NCBI RefSeq assembly: GCF_000767465.1 | Contig: NZ_CP009292.1 | Location: 248,001 to 312,000, forward strand | DNA length: 64,000 nt | From: Novosphingobium pentaromativorans US6-1 | Lineage (GTDB): Bacteria; Pseudomonadota; Alphaproteobacteria; Sphingomonadales; Sphingomonadaceae | Direction of reading: 5' to 3' | Part shown: positions 8,295 to 17,326 of the stretch, one piece after another | How the letters are laid out: every line of letters starts with the position of its first letter | How positions within the stretch are numbered: the stretch's first letter is position 1 | The notes under the pieces: generated by a model | Told to the model about the DNA's origin: nothing | What the model saw: the letters and a program-made list of their open reading frames with translations, nothing else | The model's database searches: none | Made by a program: the position numbers and the translations under genes

Positions 8295-9500
8295 TCAGGC
8301 CGATACGAGGTGCAGATGACGCCGGGATCTTTCGCGCCCATGCGTAAAGTCGACGATGGCCATTGCGGCCCGGACCGAGGAGGGCGTGTTGGTCAGATCG
8401 AAGCTTTCGGCGAACAACTCTTCCTGAATCCGCCGGTAGTGCGTTTCGTGCAGGTCTTCGGCCCGAGACAGGGCCGCCGAAAGCTGGTCGGGGCTGACGA
8501 TTACTTCGCCGGCATGCCAGTGATGGAAGTTGGGATCACCGGTCCAATCATGCTGCTGCGAATTGAGGAAGATGCAAGGGCGCGGCCGCAGTAGGAACTC
8601 GTAGACTTGGCTGCTGGCGTCGCCAAGATAGATGTCGGCCCCCAGGGTGTAGGTCATGTCGGTGGAGGCGCGGCTGCCCAGATCGATATGGATATTGTCA
8701 CCCCGCAGGTATCGCTTCGGGATGTCGCCGGCCCGGTCGATGGTCAGCTTGTCGATCGTGACCACGAAGCTGCGCTGGAACAGCATCACATGGGGGGCGA
8801 AGATCAGCCCGATGTTTTCGTTGTCCACGAAGTGTTCGAAAACGCGGTGCCCATGTCTGTACCACGAAGACAAGTGGGGTGAGGGATGGGGATTGTAGAT
8901 CACCGCCTTGCCGGAACCAGGCAGGAATCGCTGCGGCGTCTTTTCCCGCGCCAGGTCGAACTTGGGGTAGCCGACAATGGAGATGGCATCCGGGGCCACC
9001 TGTGCTTCGCGGATCAGGCGGTCGCGGATCTTGGGGCCGGAACACAGGACATGGTCGAAACCTGCGCTGGCCTTGTCGAAGCCTATGGCCCGGTCGCCTG
9101 CACCGTGGCGGGTATGAATGATCGCCAGGTGGTCGAGCCCGTAGCGCGTCTTTAGCAAAAGCGAGGTCTTTTCGGCGACGACAAGCACGTCCAGGCTGCG
9201 GAAGAAATCAAGGTTGTCGCGGTAGATCAGGATCTTCTGGGCAGGGACGATCTTGCCCAGCAGCGTGTCGAGGCGCCGCGTGGCGGCGCAGGGCTCAAGC
9301 TGTACATGCTCGATGCGCGAGCCGATGCGCGAGCCGATCCGCTCGCCCCCGATGCGCATGACCTCGCGGGTTAGCGCGGCATTGGTTGTGGCGACCACGA
9401 TTTCACCGTCGAACCCGCCGTCGGCAAGCGCCAGCGCGATCGGTAAACTGTGAGCGATCTGATGGATCTGGTCGTGGTTGAACAGGAAACCGATGCGCAT
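8295..9500 (-). CDS. CDP-glycerol glycerophosphotransferase-like GT-B enzyme
   Basis: The protein has 401 residues and starts MRIGFLFNHDQIHQI. The C-terminal half has the pattern of the TagF/CDP-glycerol glycerophosphotransferase family: HTRHGAGDRAIGF, CSGPKIRDRL, SIVGYPKFDL, YNPHPSPHLSSWY, and a late acceptor region MTYTLGADIYLGDASSQVYEFL. Members build glycerol-phosphate or related phosphodiester-linked glycans. It is the first gene of the three-gene unit with the flippase and GT4. A 12-bp direct repeat near 9314-9340 encodes two copies of R-I-G-S. Whether the donor really is CDP-glycerol cannot be told from sequence. Confidence 0.7.
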   Translation of the reverse strand: MRIGFLFNHDQIHQIAHSLPIALALADGGFDGEIVVATTNAALTREVMRIGGERIGSRIGSRIEHVQLEPCAATRRLDTLLGKIVPAQKILIYRDNLDFFRSLDVLVVAEKTSLLLKTRYGLDHLAIIHTRHGAGDRAIGFDKASAGFDHVLCSGPKIRDRLIREAQVAPDAISIVGYPKFDLAREKTPQRFLPGSGKAVIYNPHPSPHLSSWYRHGHRVFEHFVDNENIGLIFAPHVMLFQRSFVVTIDKLTIDRAGDIPKRYLRGDNIHIDLGSRASTDMTYTLGADIYLGDASSQVYEFLLRPRPCIFLNSQQHDWTGDPNFHHWHAGEVIVSPDQLSAALSRAEDLHETHYRRIQEELFAESFDLTNTPSSVRAAMAIVDFTHGRERSRRHLHLVSA

Positions 9501-9661
9501 GTTGGCATGACGTTACCCTTCGCCGTTTTCCCCAGTCGGACGCGAAAATCTTTTTTCAGGGATGCGATTTTGTCCGGGCGGGTGAGCAAGAGTGCCCCGC
9601 GCGACTGCGGAGAGAGCGGGGCGGCGGCGTCCTCGTCAGGTAGCGATTGGGAACCGGATCG

Positions 9662-10681
9662 ATGAGGATGCTTCGCCTCGCCGCCGTGGCGGCGGTGTTC
9701 AGTGCATTTGCCGTCAATGTGGCAGGCGGGGCGCCCGCAGCCGTCGTGCCCGCCACCGTCGCGGCGGTGCCGGGCGCGCCTTCTTCCGAACTTTCCGTCA
9801 TGACCTACAACGTGAAGGGTCTGCCCTGGCCCATTGCCCTGGGGCGTTCCTCCGCGCTGCTGGAGATCGGTCGCCGGCTTCGACATCTGCGCACGCAGGG
9901 CAGACAGCCTCACGTCGTGCTCCTGCAGGAGGCGTTCATTCCCGAGGCCAAGGCGCTTGGCGCCATCGGCGGCTATCCATACGTGGTGAGCGGGCCACAA
10001 CCGCAGGACTCTTCGGCAGCACCAACGGGCTCGCTCGACGGGGAATTTCGCGCAAAGGTTCACTGGAGCAAGGGTGAGGGCGAAGGCAAATGGGTGGACA
10101 GTGGCCTGCTGATCCTGTCCGATTATCCCGTCGTCGCTACGGCGAAGATGGCCTTTCCGCAGGACGCCTGCGCCGGTTTCGATTGCCTCGCGACGAAGGG
10201 CGCCGTGCTGGCGCAAATCAAGGTTCCCGGCGTCGATAAGCCGGTGACGGTCGTCGACACCCATCTCAACGCGCGCCATGCCTCGGGTGTATCGACGAGG
10301 CGCGCCAACGAAGCCTATGCCTGGCAAGTCGTGGCCGTTCGACAATTCGTCGAAAGGCAGGTCGCCCCCGGGTCCGACGTCATCTTCGGCGGCGACTTCA
10401 ATCTTGGACATGACCGGGATCGCCTTGCCGCAGCCGCGAAAGATGGAGGGCTTCTGCCTGGCGGGCAGGAAGTTATTGCGACGATGGATGGCAGGGTAAG
10501 CGCTCCCTCGGGCAGCGACTTCGACTTCGTCGTCAGCCGTGCCAAGGACAAGGAATACTTCAGGGCGGGGCAAGGCTCGCGCTTGCAATTGACTGGAGTG
10601 GACGTTCCCTTCGGTGCCAGCGATGGGGGCTTCGGCCTGTCCGATCATCTCGGGTTCGTCGCCGATTACAGGCTGCAGTGA
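9662..10681 (+). CDS. Secreted endonuclease/exonuclease/phosphatase-family phosphodiesterase
   Basis: The protein has 339 residues with an N-terminal signal peptide (LRLAAVAAVFSAFAVNVAGG). Catalytic landmarks of the EEP superfamily are in order: the Asn in VMTYNVKGLPW, the metal-binding Glu in VLLQEAF, VVDTHLNA, FGGDFNLG (Asp/Asn) and the terminal FGLSDHLG. The combination of a sphingomyelinase-like start and a secreted location suggests a phospholipid or phosphodiester hydrolase rather than a DNA-repair exonuclease. The start at 9662 is followed by a second ATG two codons later; a TTG at 9647 is possible. The gene stands alone between the divergent glycan block and maeB. Confidence 0.75.
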   Translation: MRMLRLAAVAAVFSAFAVNVAGGAPAAVVPATVAAVPGAPSSELSVMTYNVKGLPWPIALGRSSALLEIGRRLRHLRTQGRQPHVVLLQEAFIPEAKALGAIGGYPYVVSGPQPQDSSAAPTGSLDGEFRAKVHWSKGEGEGKWVDSGLLILSDYPVVATAKMAFPQDACAGFDCLATKGAVLAQIKVPGVDKPVTVVDTHLNARHASGVSTRRANEAYAWQVVAVRQFVERQVAPGSDVIFGGDFNLGHDRDRLAAAAKDGGLLPGGQEVIATMDGRVSAPSGSDFDFVVSRAKDKEYFRAGQGSRLQLTGVDVPFGASDGGFGLSDHLGFVADYRLQ

Positions 10682-10850
10682 AGTCCTGAGCCGATCCGCA
10701 GGGCGGGGCCTTTCAGTGCCTCCTTCGCGGCACAATCTGCCTAATTGCTATTCTATCTGCGCAAGCCCTGTCGTTCGAGGTTGAAATGTGCGCGACTCTC
10801 GTCTGAGGAGGCGCATAACCATTGACTGTGAACCGGAGTTCTAACGCACC

Positions 10851-13133
10851 ATGGACGAAAACCTGCGCAAGGCGGCTCTCGACTACCACCTTTCCCCGCA
10901 GCCGGGAAAGCTGAGGATCGAGCCGACCAAGCGCATGGTCAACCAGCGTGACCTTGCGCTGGCCTATTCACCGGGTGTGGCCGCGCCGTGTGAGGAGATC
11001 GCGAGGGATCCGGACAAGGCGGCTGACTACACCGCCCGCGGCAATCTCGTCGCGGTCATCTCGAACGGGACCGCCGTCCTGGGCCTGGGCGCGATTGGCG
11101 CGCTCGCCTCCAAGCCGGTCATGGAAGGCAAGGCGGTCCTGTTCAAGAAGTTCGCCGACATCGACGTTTTCGATATCGAAGTGGACACGACCGACGCCGA
11201 CCGGTTCGTCGATGCCGTCTCCCTGCTCGAGCCGACCTTCGGCGGCATCAATCTGGAGGATATCAAGGCCCCGGAATGCTTCGCCATCGAGGCGGCATTG
11301 CGCGAGCGGATGAACATTCCGGTCTTCCACGACGATCAGCACGGCACCGCCATCGTCGTGGCTGCCGCGGTGCGCAATGCGCTGGTCCTGCAGGGCAAGA
11401 GCCTTGGCGAGGCCAAGCTGGTGACGTCGGGCGCCGGAGCTGCCGCGCTCGCCTGCGTCGACCTTCTGGTATCGATGGGCCTGCCCGCCGAGAACGTCAC
11501 GCTGACCGACAAGGACGGCGTGATCCACGCAGGGCGCGAAGGCATGTTGCCAAACATGGCGCGCTACGCCCGCCAGACCGATGCGCGTACCCTGCCGGAA
11601 GTTCTGCCCGGCGCGAATGTGTTCCTCGGCCTGTCCGCGCCCGGCGTGCTCAAGCCCGAATGGCTGCCGCTCCTGGCCGACAAGCCGCTGATCTTCGCGC
11701 TGGCCAATCCCGAGCCGGAGATCCTGCCCGACATCGCGCGCGCTTCGCGTCCCGATGCCATCATCGCCACGGGCCGCTCCGACTTTCCCAACCAGGTCAA
11801 TAACGTCCTGTGCTTCCCTTACATCTTCCGCGGCGCGCTGGACGTCGGGGCGACGACGATCAACGAGGAGATGAAGGTCGCCGCAGCCGAGGCAATTGCC
11901 TCGCTGGCCCGTCTCCCCGCCCATGAAAGCGTCGCGCAGGCTTATGGCGGGCGCAAGCTGGCATTCGGGCCCGAATACATCATTCCCACGCCTTTCGACC
12001 CTCGCCTGATAGCCGAGATCGCCCCGGCAGTGGCCAAGGCGGCGATGGACAGCGGCGTGGCCCGCCGTCCCCTCGACCTTGAAGTCTATCGTCGCTCGCT
12101 GGCGCAGAAGAATACCCGTTCCGCGCAGCTGATGATGCCGGTATTCGAGGCAGCACGCGGATCGCAGACGCGTATCGCCTATGGTGAAGGCGAGGACGAG
12201 CGTGTCCTGCGCGCGGTGCAGGACGTTCTGGACGACGGCATCGCCCGCCCGGTCATCGTGGCGCGCCGCCGCATTCTCGAACGACGCCTTCCCGAACTTG
12301 GCCTGCGCTTCGAGCTCGACCGCGATGTCGAGGTGATCGATCCGGAAACCGACCACGCGATCATCGAACCGCTGGTTGAGGCTTATCGCAATGTTGCAGG
12401 CCGCAAGGGCGTGCCTGCGCCCGAAATCGTGCGCCATATCTATCGTCGCCCTACCGTGACCGCCGCGATGCTCCTGCGTACCGGGCAGGTCGATGCTGCC
12501 CTTGTCGGCGGCAACTCGGAATACTGGGGGCAGATGGAATACGTGCTGCGGATCATCGACCGCGCGCCGGGCGCGCAGCGCGTCTATGCGCTTTCAGGCC
12601 TGATCCTCGATGCCGGTGCGCTGTTCATCACCGATACGCACATGGTTCCCGAGCCGACGCCCGAGCAGATCGCCGAAATGACGCTGCTGGCGAGCAGGGA
12701 GATCCGGCACTTCGGCCTGGAGCCGCGCGTTGCCCTGCTCTCGCACTCCAATTTCGGTGCCTCGCACAGCCCCAGTGCCCGCAAAATGCGGGCCGCGCTG
12801 GCCATGCTGCGCGAAAAGGCGCCCGATTTGGCAGTCGACGGCGAGATGCATGCCGACGCCGCGCTCTCGCAGCCGCTGCGTGAAAGGCTGGTGCCTGATA
12901 CCCGTTTCGAAGGGCCAGCGAATCTATTGGTCATGCCCAACCTCGATGCAGCCAACATCACGCTCACCGCGCTAGGCGCTTCGTCAAGCTCGCCGACCGT
13001 CGGGCCGATGCTGATGGGTCTGTCGCGCCCGATCCACGTCATGACTCCCAGCATGACCTCGCGCTCAGTCCTCAACATGACGACCATCGCCGTGTCCGAG
13101 GCCATGAACCGCGACCGCGCAAAATGGACCTGA
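10851..13133 (+). CDS. maeB: NADP-dependent malic enzyme with phosphotransacetylase domain
   Basis: The protein has 760 residues, the normal length for MaeB. The malic domain covers roughly residues 1-160 ([16 protein letters not shown], with the catalytic Tyr), the NAD(P)-binding domain roughly 165-420 ([29 protein letters not shown]) and the phosphotransacetylase-like domain roughly 430-755 ([16 protein letters not shown], ending in [15 protein letters not shown]). It decarboxylates malate to pyruvate with NADP reduction; the C-terminal domain is regulatory and usually inactive as an acetyltransferase. The gene is monocistronic and converges with the Slam gene, 9 bp between stops. Confidence 0.95.
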   Translation: MDENLRKAALDYHLSPQPGKLRIEPTKRMVNQRDLALAYSPGVAAPCEEIARDPDKAADYTARGNLVAVISNGTAVLGLGAIGALASKPVMEGKAVLFKKFADIDVFDIEVDTTDADRFVDAVSLLEPTFGGINLEDIKAPECFAIEAALRERMNIPVFHDDQHGTAIVVAAAVRNALVLQGKSLGEAKLVTSGAGAAALACVDLLVSMGLPAENVTLTDKDGVIHAGREGMLPNMARYARQTDARTLPEVLPGANVFLGLSAPGVLKPEWLPLLADKPLIFALANPEPEILPDIARASRPDAIIATGRSDFPNQVNNVLCFPYIFRGALDVGATTINEEMKVAAAEAIASLARLPAHESVAQAYGGRKLAFGPEYIIPTPFDPRLIAEIAPAVAKAAMDSGVARRPLDLEVYRRSLAQKNTRSAQLMMPVFEAARGSQTRIAYGEGEDERVLRAVQDVLDDGIARPVIVARRRILERRLPELGLRFELDRDVEVIDPETDHAIIEPLVEAYRNVAGRKGVPAPEIVRHIYRRPTVTAAMLLRTGQVDAALVGGNSEYWGQMEYVLRIIDRAPGAQRVYALSGLILDAGALFITDTHMVPEPTPEQIAEMTLLASREIRHFGLEPRVALLSHSNFGASHSPSARKMRAALAMLREKAPDLAVDGEMHADAALSQPLRERLVPDTRFEGPANLLVMPNLDAANITLTALGASSSSPTVGPMLMGLSRPIHVMTPSMTSRSVLNMTTIAVSEAMNRDRAKWT

Positions 13134-13142
13134 TCAGCGCAA

Positions 13143-14513
13143 TCAGAAGTTCGTTGTCAGGCCTATCTCGATACGACTGCGTGTGAAGCGGTAGAGCGGG
13201 ACGTTGCTGTCCTGCTTCGTGAAAGTGTAGGACAGGCGCGGTGTGAAGCGTGACAGGACGATGTGCCGGTTGAGCAAGGTCACCTGGCCCGACAAGGTTC
13301 TGTCCGAACGCTTCAAGCCGATCGCCGGGACAGCCTTGTCGTAGCGGGCGAATGCCAGTGAGGGTTCAATGTATATCGAGAATCCCGCCGGCAGATCGCG
13401 ATAATAACCCAGCGCGGCATAGCCGCTCCAGTTTGAATAGGCTGCGTCTCTGGCATCTTGCCGGTTGATTCCGATCTTGGCCGTGAGCGCGCTCGACGAA
13501 TTAAGCGGATGAAAGGCGCTCACACCAAACGACAGGATCGGACCGCTCATTGCCGGCACGCGCTGGTGGTCCAGCCACTGGGCCGAAGCACTGGCCGATA
13601 GCACGAAGGTCGGTGAGAGGTAGTGGGTTGCATCCACGCGTGTGCCGGCGGATCGCGCGTAGGGTGAACCTGCATACCAGCGCTGGAAGCCCGTACCCAG
13701 CAAGGAGATGTCCCACTTACGGCTGACGAAGCGTGGCCCGATGTAGGTTCCCAGGGTCATGTCGTCGAAGCGTGACCCGGAATATTCGCGGCGCTGGCCG
13801 TTGAACCCCATGCGCAGGCGCGCATTACGGGCAATCCGAGGTGCCCATTCGACGCTCAAGTCCGCAGCGAGGCCAATTCCGCTGCGATGTCGGGCATCGT
13901 CGGAGAGTTCGAAAGGCAGGCCGTAGAGTGTCACTTCGCGCGCAGTCGGGCCGGCATTGATATTGGTGTCGGGCGCCAGCGACAGGTTGACGCTGTAGGA
14001 CCATTCCTTGGACTGTCGGATCGCGAAGAGATAGGCGTCGATATTGGCGAGAACGTCGCGGGGCAGCTTCCCGGCGCGAGTCAGTCTGAACTGTCTGTCG
14101 GCATTGGCGTAATCCTTGTCCATGAAGAAGGCGCGCGCCAATTCGAGGCGCACGCGAACAGCGTCGGGATGATCGATCAGGATCACGCGGAACCGGTTGA
14201 TCGCTTCGCGGTAATCGCGGCGGGTAAGCGCGACCATGCCTTTCAGGAACTGCATGCGGACCTTGTGGAGATCGTCCTTTGCAAATTGTTCCAGGATGCT
14301 TGCGGCCTCCTCGGTCCGACCCTCCCGAAGCAATTGTTCGACAAGGGCTTCAAGGCCGACGACCGGTGCGTCTTCTGCATCGGTCGAGGGCCGCGCGTTC
14401 ATGGCGACAGGCGCAGGCTCATTGGCGGCGGCTTCGCTGCTGGCCATTCCAAAGACCAGCAAGCCTAGCCGCCACCAGTGGCCGAGGCCGGGATCATGGC
14501 TTCGGCAGGGCAT
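13143..14513 (-). CDS. Slam-type surface lipoprotein assembly modulator
   Basis: The protein has 456 residues from the ATG at 14513, which follows the stop of the lipoprotein gene by one base (TGA-C-ATG). A hydrophobic signal (WWRLGLLVFGMASSEAAA) comes first. Residues of about 50-160 form a TPR-like helical region (LVEQLLREGRTEEAASIL, RRDYREAINRFRVIL, ELARAFFMDKDYANADRQF), and the rest is a 14-strand-type beta barrel ending in SRIEIGLTTNF with the C-terminal Phe of outer-membrane proteins. This TPR-plus-barrel layout is that of Slam (DUF560), which carries specific lipoproteins across the outer membrane. Its likely client is the gene directly upstream. Confidence 0.85.
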   Translation of the reverse strand: MPCRSHDPGLGHWWRLGLLVFGMASSEAAANEPAPVAMNARPSTDAEDAPVVGLEALVEQLLREGRTEEAASILEQFAKDDLHKVRMQFLKGMVALTRRDYREAINRFRVILIDHPDAVRVRLELARAFFMDKDYANADRQFRLTRAGKLPRDVLANIDAYLFAIRQSKEWSYSVNLSLAPDTNINAGPTAREVTLYGLPFELSDDARHRSGIGLAADLSVEWAPRIARNARLRMGFNGQRREYSGSRFDDMTLGTYIGPRFVSRKWDISLLGTGFQRWYAGSPYARSAGTRVDATHYLSPTFVLSASASAQWLDHQRVPAMSGPILSFGVSAFHPLNSSSALTAKIGINRQDARDAAYSNWSGYAALGYYRDLPAGFSIYIEPSLAFARYDKAVPAIGLKRSDRTLSGQVTLLNRHIVLSRFTPRLSYTFTKQDSNVPLYRFTRSRIEIGLTTNF

Positions 14514-14514
14514 G

Positions 14515-15654
14515 TCATTGCTTTCCGATAAGGACGCCGGTGGCTGCACCAATGCCATCGTAGAGGTTCCAGACAGCACCCAGTTCTTCCGCGCCCGGGC
14601 CGTAGAACATGCCGGCAAAATAGCCGGTTGCGCTGTCGAGCAGCGAATAGGCGCCTTCCGGAGCGGAGGTGACGGCCGTGGCCCCGGAAAAACCGTTCAG
14701 GCCGCTTGTCATGGTTCCCTGGAAACTCAAGCTGTTCCACGCTTGTGGGGAACCCGGTGTAACCGGTCCGGTCATGGGCAGGGTGCCGATGGGAATGGCA
14801 GTAATATCGGACGCCGCGCCCGATATCGTACCGTTCGCAAAATTGGCCGTGATCGTCGCATCGCCCCGGATGGAAGCGGTGTCGATGGCAGTTCCGCTGG
14901 GCACCGTGACAGAACCTTCCACGAAGCCGTTGAAGGTCGCTGTGCCGCTCGTCGGGATTGCGCTGTCCGACGTTTCGATCCCCGTTACGAACGTTGCGCC
15001 TCTTTGCGGGATGTTCGTCGCGGAACGGATGCCCCAACTGCCGTACACGGTCCAGTCGAGTTCACTGCCTGCTTCCTGCGTATTCCTGTCTTCGGTAAAC
15101 ATGGCGACCGAGAGCTTTCTGCCGTCTGACAGGGTCACATTCCGGACAGGGGATTCGTAATCGTCTTCGGTAAAGGCGACGTCCTTGACCCCCAAGGCAT
15201 TGTTGCCCAGCGTGAACGTGGTTATCGTCTCGCTATCGGGATCGGCGGGTATCGTGATTGTGAAGTGCGCCCCGCCATCGTCGGTCGCAGGATCGGACGA
15301 GGAAACCGAGACATCGCCGATTGAAAGCGCGCGCGAGGATTGGACGAGACGGAGCTTTATCGTCTGGTCGGTGTCACTATCTGAGCCAGCGATGAGTTCG
15401 TCGAACGAAGTCGGTACGATGGGGTTCGTTCCGAGGCCGGGTTCGGAGACCGCTCCGATCTGGGCTTCCTGGTTGGGATCCTCATCGTCCGGCTGAATCG
15501 GCGGACAGGTTGTGCATTCGCCGAAGAACGCATCTTCCGGAATACGCACGCCGACACAGGCCGAAAGGCCGAGCGTCATGGCCGCAACCGAGCCGAGCAG
15601 GATGAATTTTCCCGTCCCGCCGCGTTGATGTTGCCGTTCGCTAATTAGGGTCAT
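14515..15654 (-). CDS. TbpB-like surface lipoprotein, probable Slam client
   Basis: The protein has 379 residues. The N-terminus carries a lipoprotein signal ending in the lipobox LSAC, so the mature protein starts at about Cys33. The C-terminal half has the small eight-strand barrel pattern of transferrin-binding protein B and related Slam clients: NGFSGATAVT, YSLLDSATGYFAGMFYGPGAEELGAVWNL and a terminal GVLIGKQ. Members bind host or environmental proteins, haem or metal complexes at the cell surface. The short linker after the cysteine is rich in Asp, Glu and Pro, as in exported surface lipoproteins. The ligand is unknown. The gene is the first of a two-gene unit with Slam. Confidence 0.75.
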   Translation of the reverse strand: MTLISERQHQRGGTGKFILLGSVAAMTLGLSACVGVRIPEDAFFGECTTCPPIQPDDEDPNQEAQIGAVSEPGLGTNPIVPTSFDELIAGSDSDTDQTIKLRLVQSSRALSIGDVSVSSSDPATDDGGAHFTITIPADPDSETITTFTLGNNALGVKDVAFTEDDYESPVRNVTLSDGRKLSVAMFTEDRNTQEAGSELDWTVYGSWGIRSATNIPQRGATFVTGIETSDSAIPTSGTATFNGFVEGSVTVPSGTAIDTASIRGDATITANFANGTISGAASDITAIPIGTLPMTGPVTPGSPQAWNSLSFQGTMTSGLNGFSGATAVTSAPEGAYSLLDSATGYFAGMFYGPGAEELGAVWNLYDGIGAATGVLIGKQ

Positions 15655-15757
15655 CTAAACCTCCTGTTTTATTGCCGAGAACTGCCCATCGGCAGTGCGG
15701 CAGGCTTGAAGGCTAGGGCGCAGGGGACCATGCGATCAGTCGCTTCTCGCGGCGCGC

Positions 15758-15781
15758 GGGTTGCACAAGAGGGTGCAACCC
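15758..15781. promoter_or_regulatory. Perfect 9-bp inverted repeat, candidate operator
   Basis: GGGTTGCAC (15758-15766) and GTGCAACCC (15773-15781) flank the 6-nt spacer AAGAGG. The palindrome lies in the 164-bp divergent promoter between the TbpB-like lipoprotein and the HTH regulator, 38 bp before the regulator's ATG. A further TTGCA run follows directly (15783-15787). The position suggests an autoregulatory operator for the HTH protein. Confidence 0.55.
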
Positions 15782-15818
15782 GTTGCAAAGTGCGCAAATC
15801 TGTGTTCACTCTTGAACA

Positions 15819-16724
15819 ATGGATGCGAAAGCGCACTTCTCTGAGAGATTTCGCCTTGTTCTCAAGGCCTTGTCTCTCAGTAGGGCTGCGGTGGCCGCGG
15901 CGCTTGCGGTAGATAAGTCGCTTGTGGGTCGGTGGGCATCGGGGGCGGTGCGGCCAACCGATCACAACCTTTCGCGTATCACCGGACTTGTTGCCTCACG
16001 CCAGCCCAGCTTCACGATGGCTGACTGGGAGCGGGATATTACCTCGTTTGCGAGCTTGCTTGGCCTCGATCCCATCTCCTCGATCGCCGAAGAGGGTTTC
16101 GCAAGCGATATCGCGGTATTGCCGCCTGCCTTCTTGGAGCAGTCCCGGCGTGTCACCGGTCAGCGCGGCGCAACTTACGAAGGTTTCTGGAGGACAACCC
16201 GGCCATCGGTGATCATGAGGGACAAGTTCTTTCACGATTACGGCATGATCCGCGTGATGGCGAATGGCATGCTGCAAGTGCGAATGGGCAGCCAGGGCCT
16301 CGTATTCGAGGGCTACGTCTTTCCGGCTGAAGGCAACATCTTCTCGGTCCTTTACGATTCCGTTGGCGCAACCCCGTTGTTCCTCGTGTTTCGCGGTGTA
16401 CCGCTGCCCAAGGCGGATATTCTGGACGGTTTGATGGTGATGGCCGCGCTCAACGCCGAACGCACGCCGGCGGCGGTGCCCTTGCTTCTCGAGCGCATCG
16501 GCGACCTGACCGGTGAGGATCACGAGGACGATCTGATCTGCCAGGAACTCTTCACCCGGAACGCCATCGTCGAGGAAGGGGAGATTGACGGCGCCGTGAT
16601 CGACCATCTGCTGCGCGATATCGGGCCGGCCGCCGCCGAAAAGGGCGGGGATCTGTTCCTTATGGCGACATCGCAGGGCCGTTTTACGCAAGGCACGACA
16701 ATGACGGGCCAACTGCGGGGCTAG
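15819..16724 (+). CDS. HTH (XRE-like) transcriptional regulator
   Basis: The protein has 301 residues. The first 60 or so residues hold a lambda-repressor-type helix-turn-helix (FRLVLKALSLSRAAVAAALAVDKSLVGRWASG), in which LSRAAVAAALAVDKSLVGRW is the turn region. The remaining 240 residues are not a family I recognise; they contain GFWRTTRPSVIMRDKFFHDYGMIRV and MGSQGLVFEGYVFPAEGNIFSVLYDS, which could be a ligand-binding domain. It is divergent from the Slam/lipoprotein unit and has the palindrome described above in its promoter, so it may control both. No good ribosome-binding site precedes the ATG. Confidence 0.7.
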   Translation: MDAKAHFSERFRLVLKALSLSRAAVAAALAVDKSLVGRWASGAVRPTDHNLSRITGLVASRQPSFTMADWERDITSFASLLGLDPISSIAEEGFASDIAVLPPAFLEQSRRVTGQRGATYEGFWRTTRPSVIMRDKFFHDYGMIRVMANGMLQVRMGSQGLVFEGYVFPAEGNIFSVLYDSVGATPLFLVFRGVPLPKADILDGLMVMAALNAERTPAAVPLLLERIGDLTGEDHEDDLICQELFTRNAIVEEGEIDGAVIDHLLRDIGPAAAEKGGDLFLMATSQGRFTQGTTMTGQLRG

Positions 16725-16741
16725 GCAGGGGCAAGGGCCGC

Positions 16742-17065
16742 TCAGTCTTCCATGAGTTCGGTCCATTCCGTTTGCGTCAGGTCAACTTCAATCTTGCGTT
16801 GCCGTTTGACGCGCCGCAGCTTCTCATCACTGGAAGTGCTGCCGAACCGGCAGTCGCCGGTGACCATCTCGCCCCGCACATGATGGCAGGCCGGCTCGGT
16901 GAGCATCGAGAAGATGACGTGCAACTGTGCCGGGCCTGCTTCATTCTCGGTCGCAAGAACCCAGTCATGCGGCGATGTTTGCGGCATGGCCGCGCGTGCA
17001 GCCGGTGAGCCACCCGTAATCAGAACGGCCGATAATGCTAAGGCGGTAAGTAGGTCCCTGTTCAT
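16742..17065 (-). CDS. Small secreted protein of unknown function
   Basis: The protein has 107 residues from the ATG at 17065, with a GGAG box 9 bases upstream. The signal peptide is LLTALALSAVLITGGSPAARA. The mature part is short and polar with two cysteines (PACHHV, GDCRF), which could form a disulphide, followed by a basic run (KLRRVKRQRK) and an acidic C-terminus (ELMED). I do not recognise a family. It stands alone, converging with the HTH gene. A TTGCA-type inverted repeat lies about 100 bp upstream. Confidence 0.6.
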   Translation of the reverse strand: MNRDLLTALALSAVLITGGSPAARAAMPQTSPHDWVLATENEAGPAQLHVIFSMLTEPACHHVRGEMVTGDCRFGSTSSDEKLRRVKRQRKIEVDLTQTEWTELMED

Positions 17066-17163
17066 GGCCGTGCTCCATCCTCTGATCTCTACTTGAGCGG
17101 ATAGACAGGCCTGGAATAGGGCGCGGGATCGAATGCGGTCAGGTGCAGCGCCATGCGCAGTGT

Positions 17164-17180
17164 ATTGCACCTGTTGCAAT
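17164..17180. promoter_or_regulatory. TTGCA-type inverted repeat upstream of the small secreted protein
   Basis: ATTGCA (17164-17169) and TGCAAT (17175-17180) are perfect 6-bp arms around CCTGT. The site is 99 bp upstream of the ATG at 17065. The arms share TTGCA with the palindrome at 15758-15781 but the spacing differs (5 versus 8 bases between TTGCA and TGCAA), so a common regulator is only a possibility. Confidence 0.35.
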
Positions 17181-17326
17181 GTCCTGAGGCCGGGAGCGGG
17201 GCCGCGACTTGGAAGACTGACTGCCATGCTCGCTATTCGGTTGTCTCTGTGTCCGCTTTACTTGCGTGAAGAAATTTCTAGGCTTTGCAAGTATCGATCG
17301 GATGTCGCTGACCGGGCATTCAGGTT

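Noticed and set aside
10968..12437. Long minus-strand frame antisense to maeB (about 490 residues).
   Set aside because: Low-complexity Arg/Gly/Asp-rich translation with no domain, complementary to the well-supported malic enzyme; a typical high-GC shadow.
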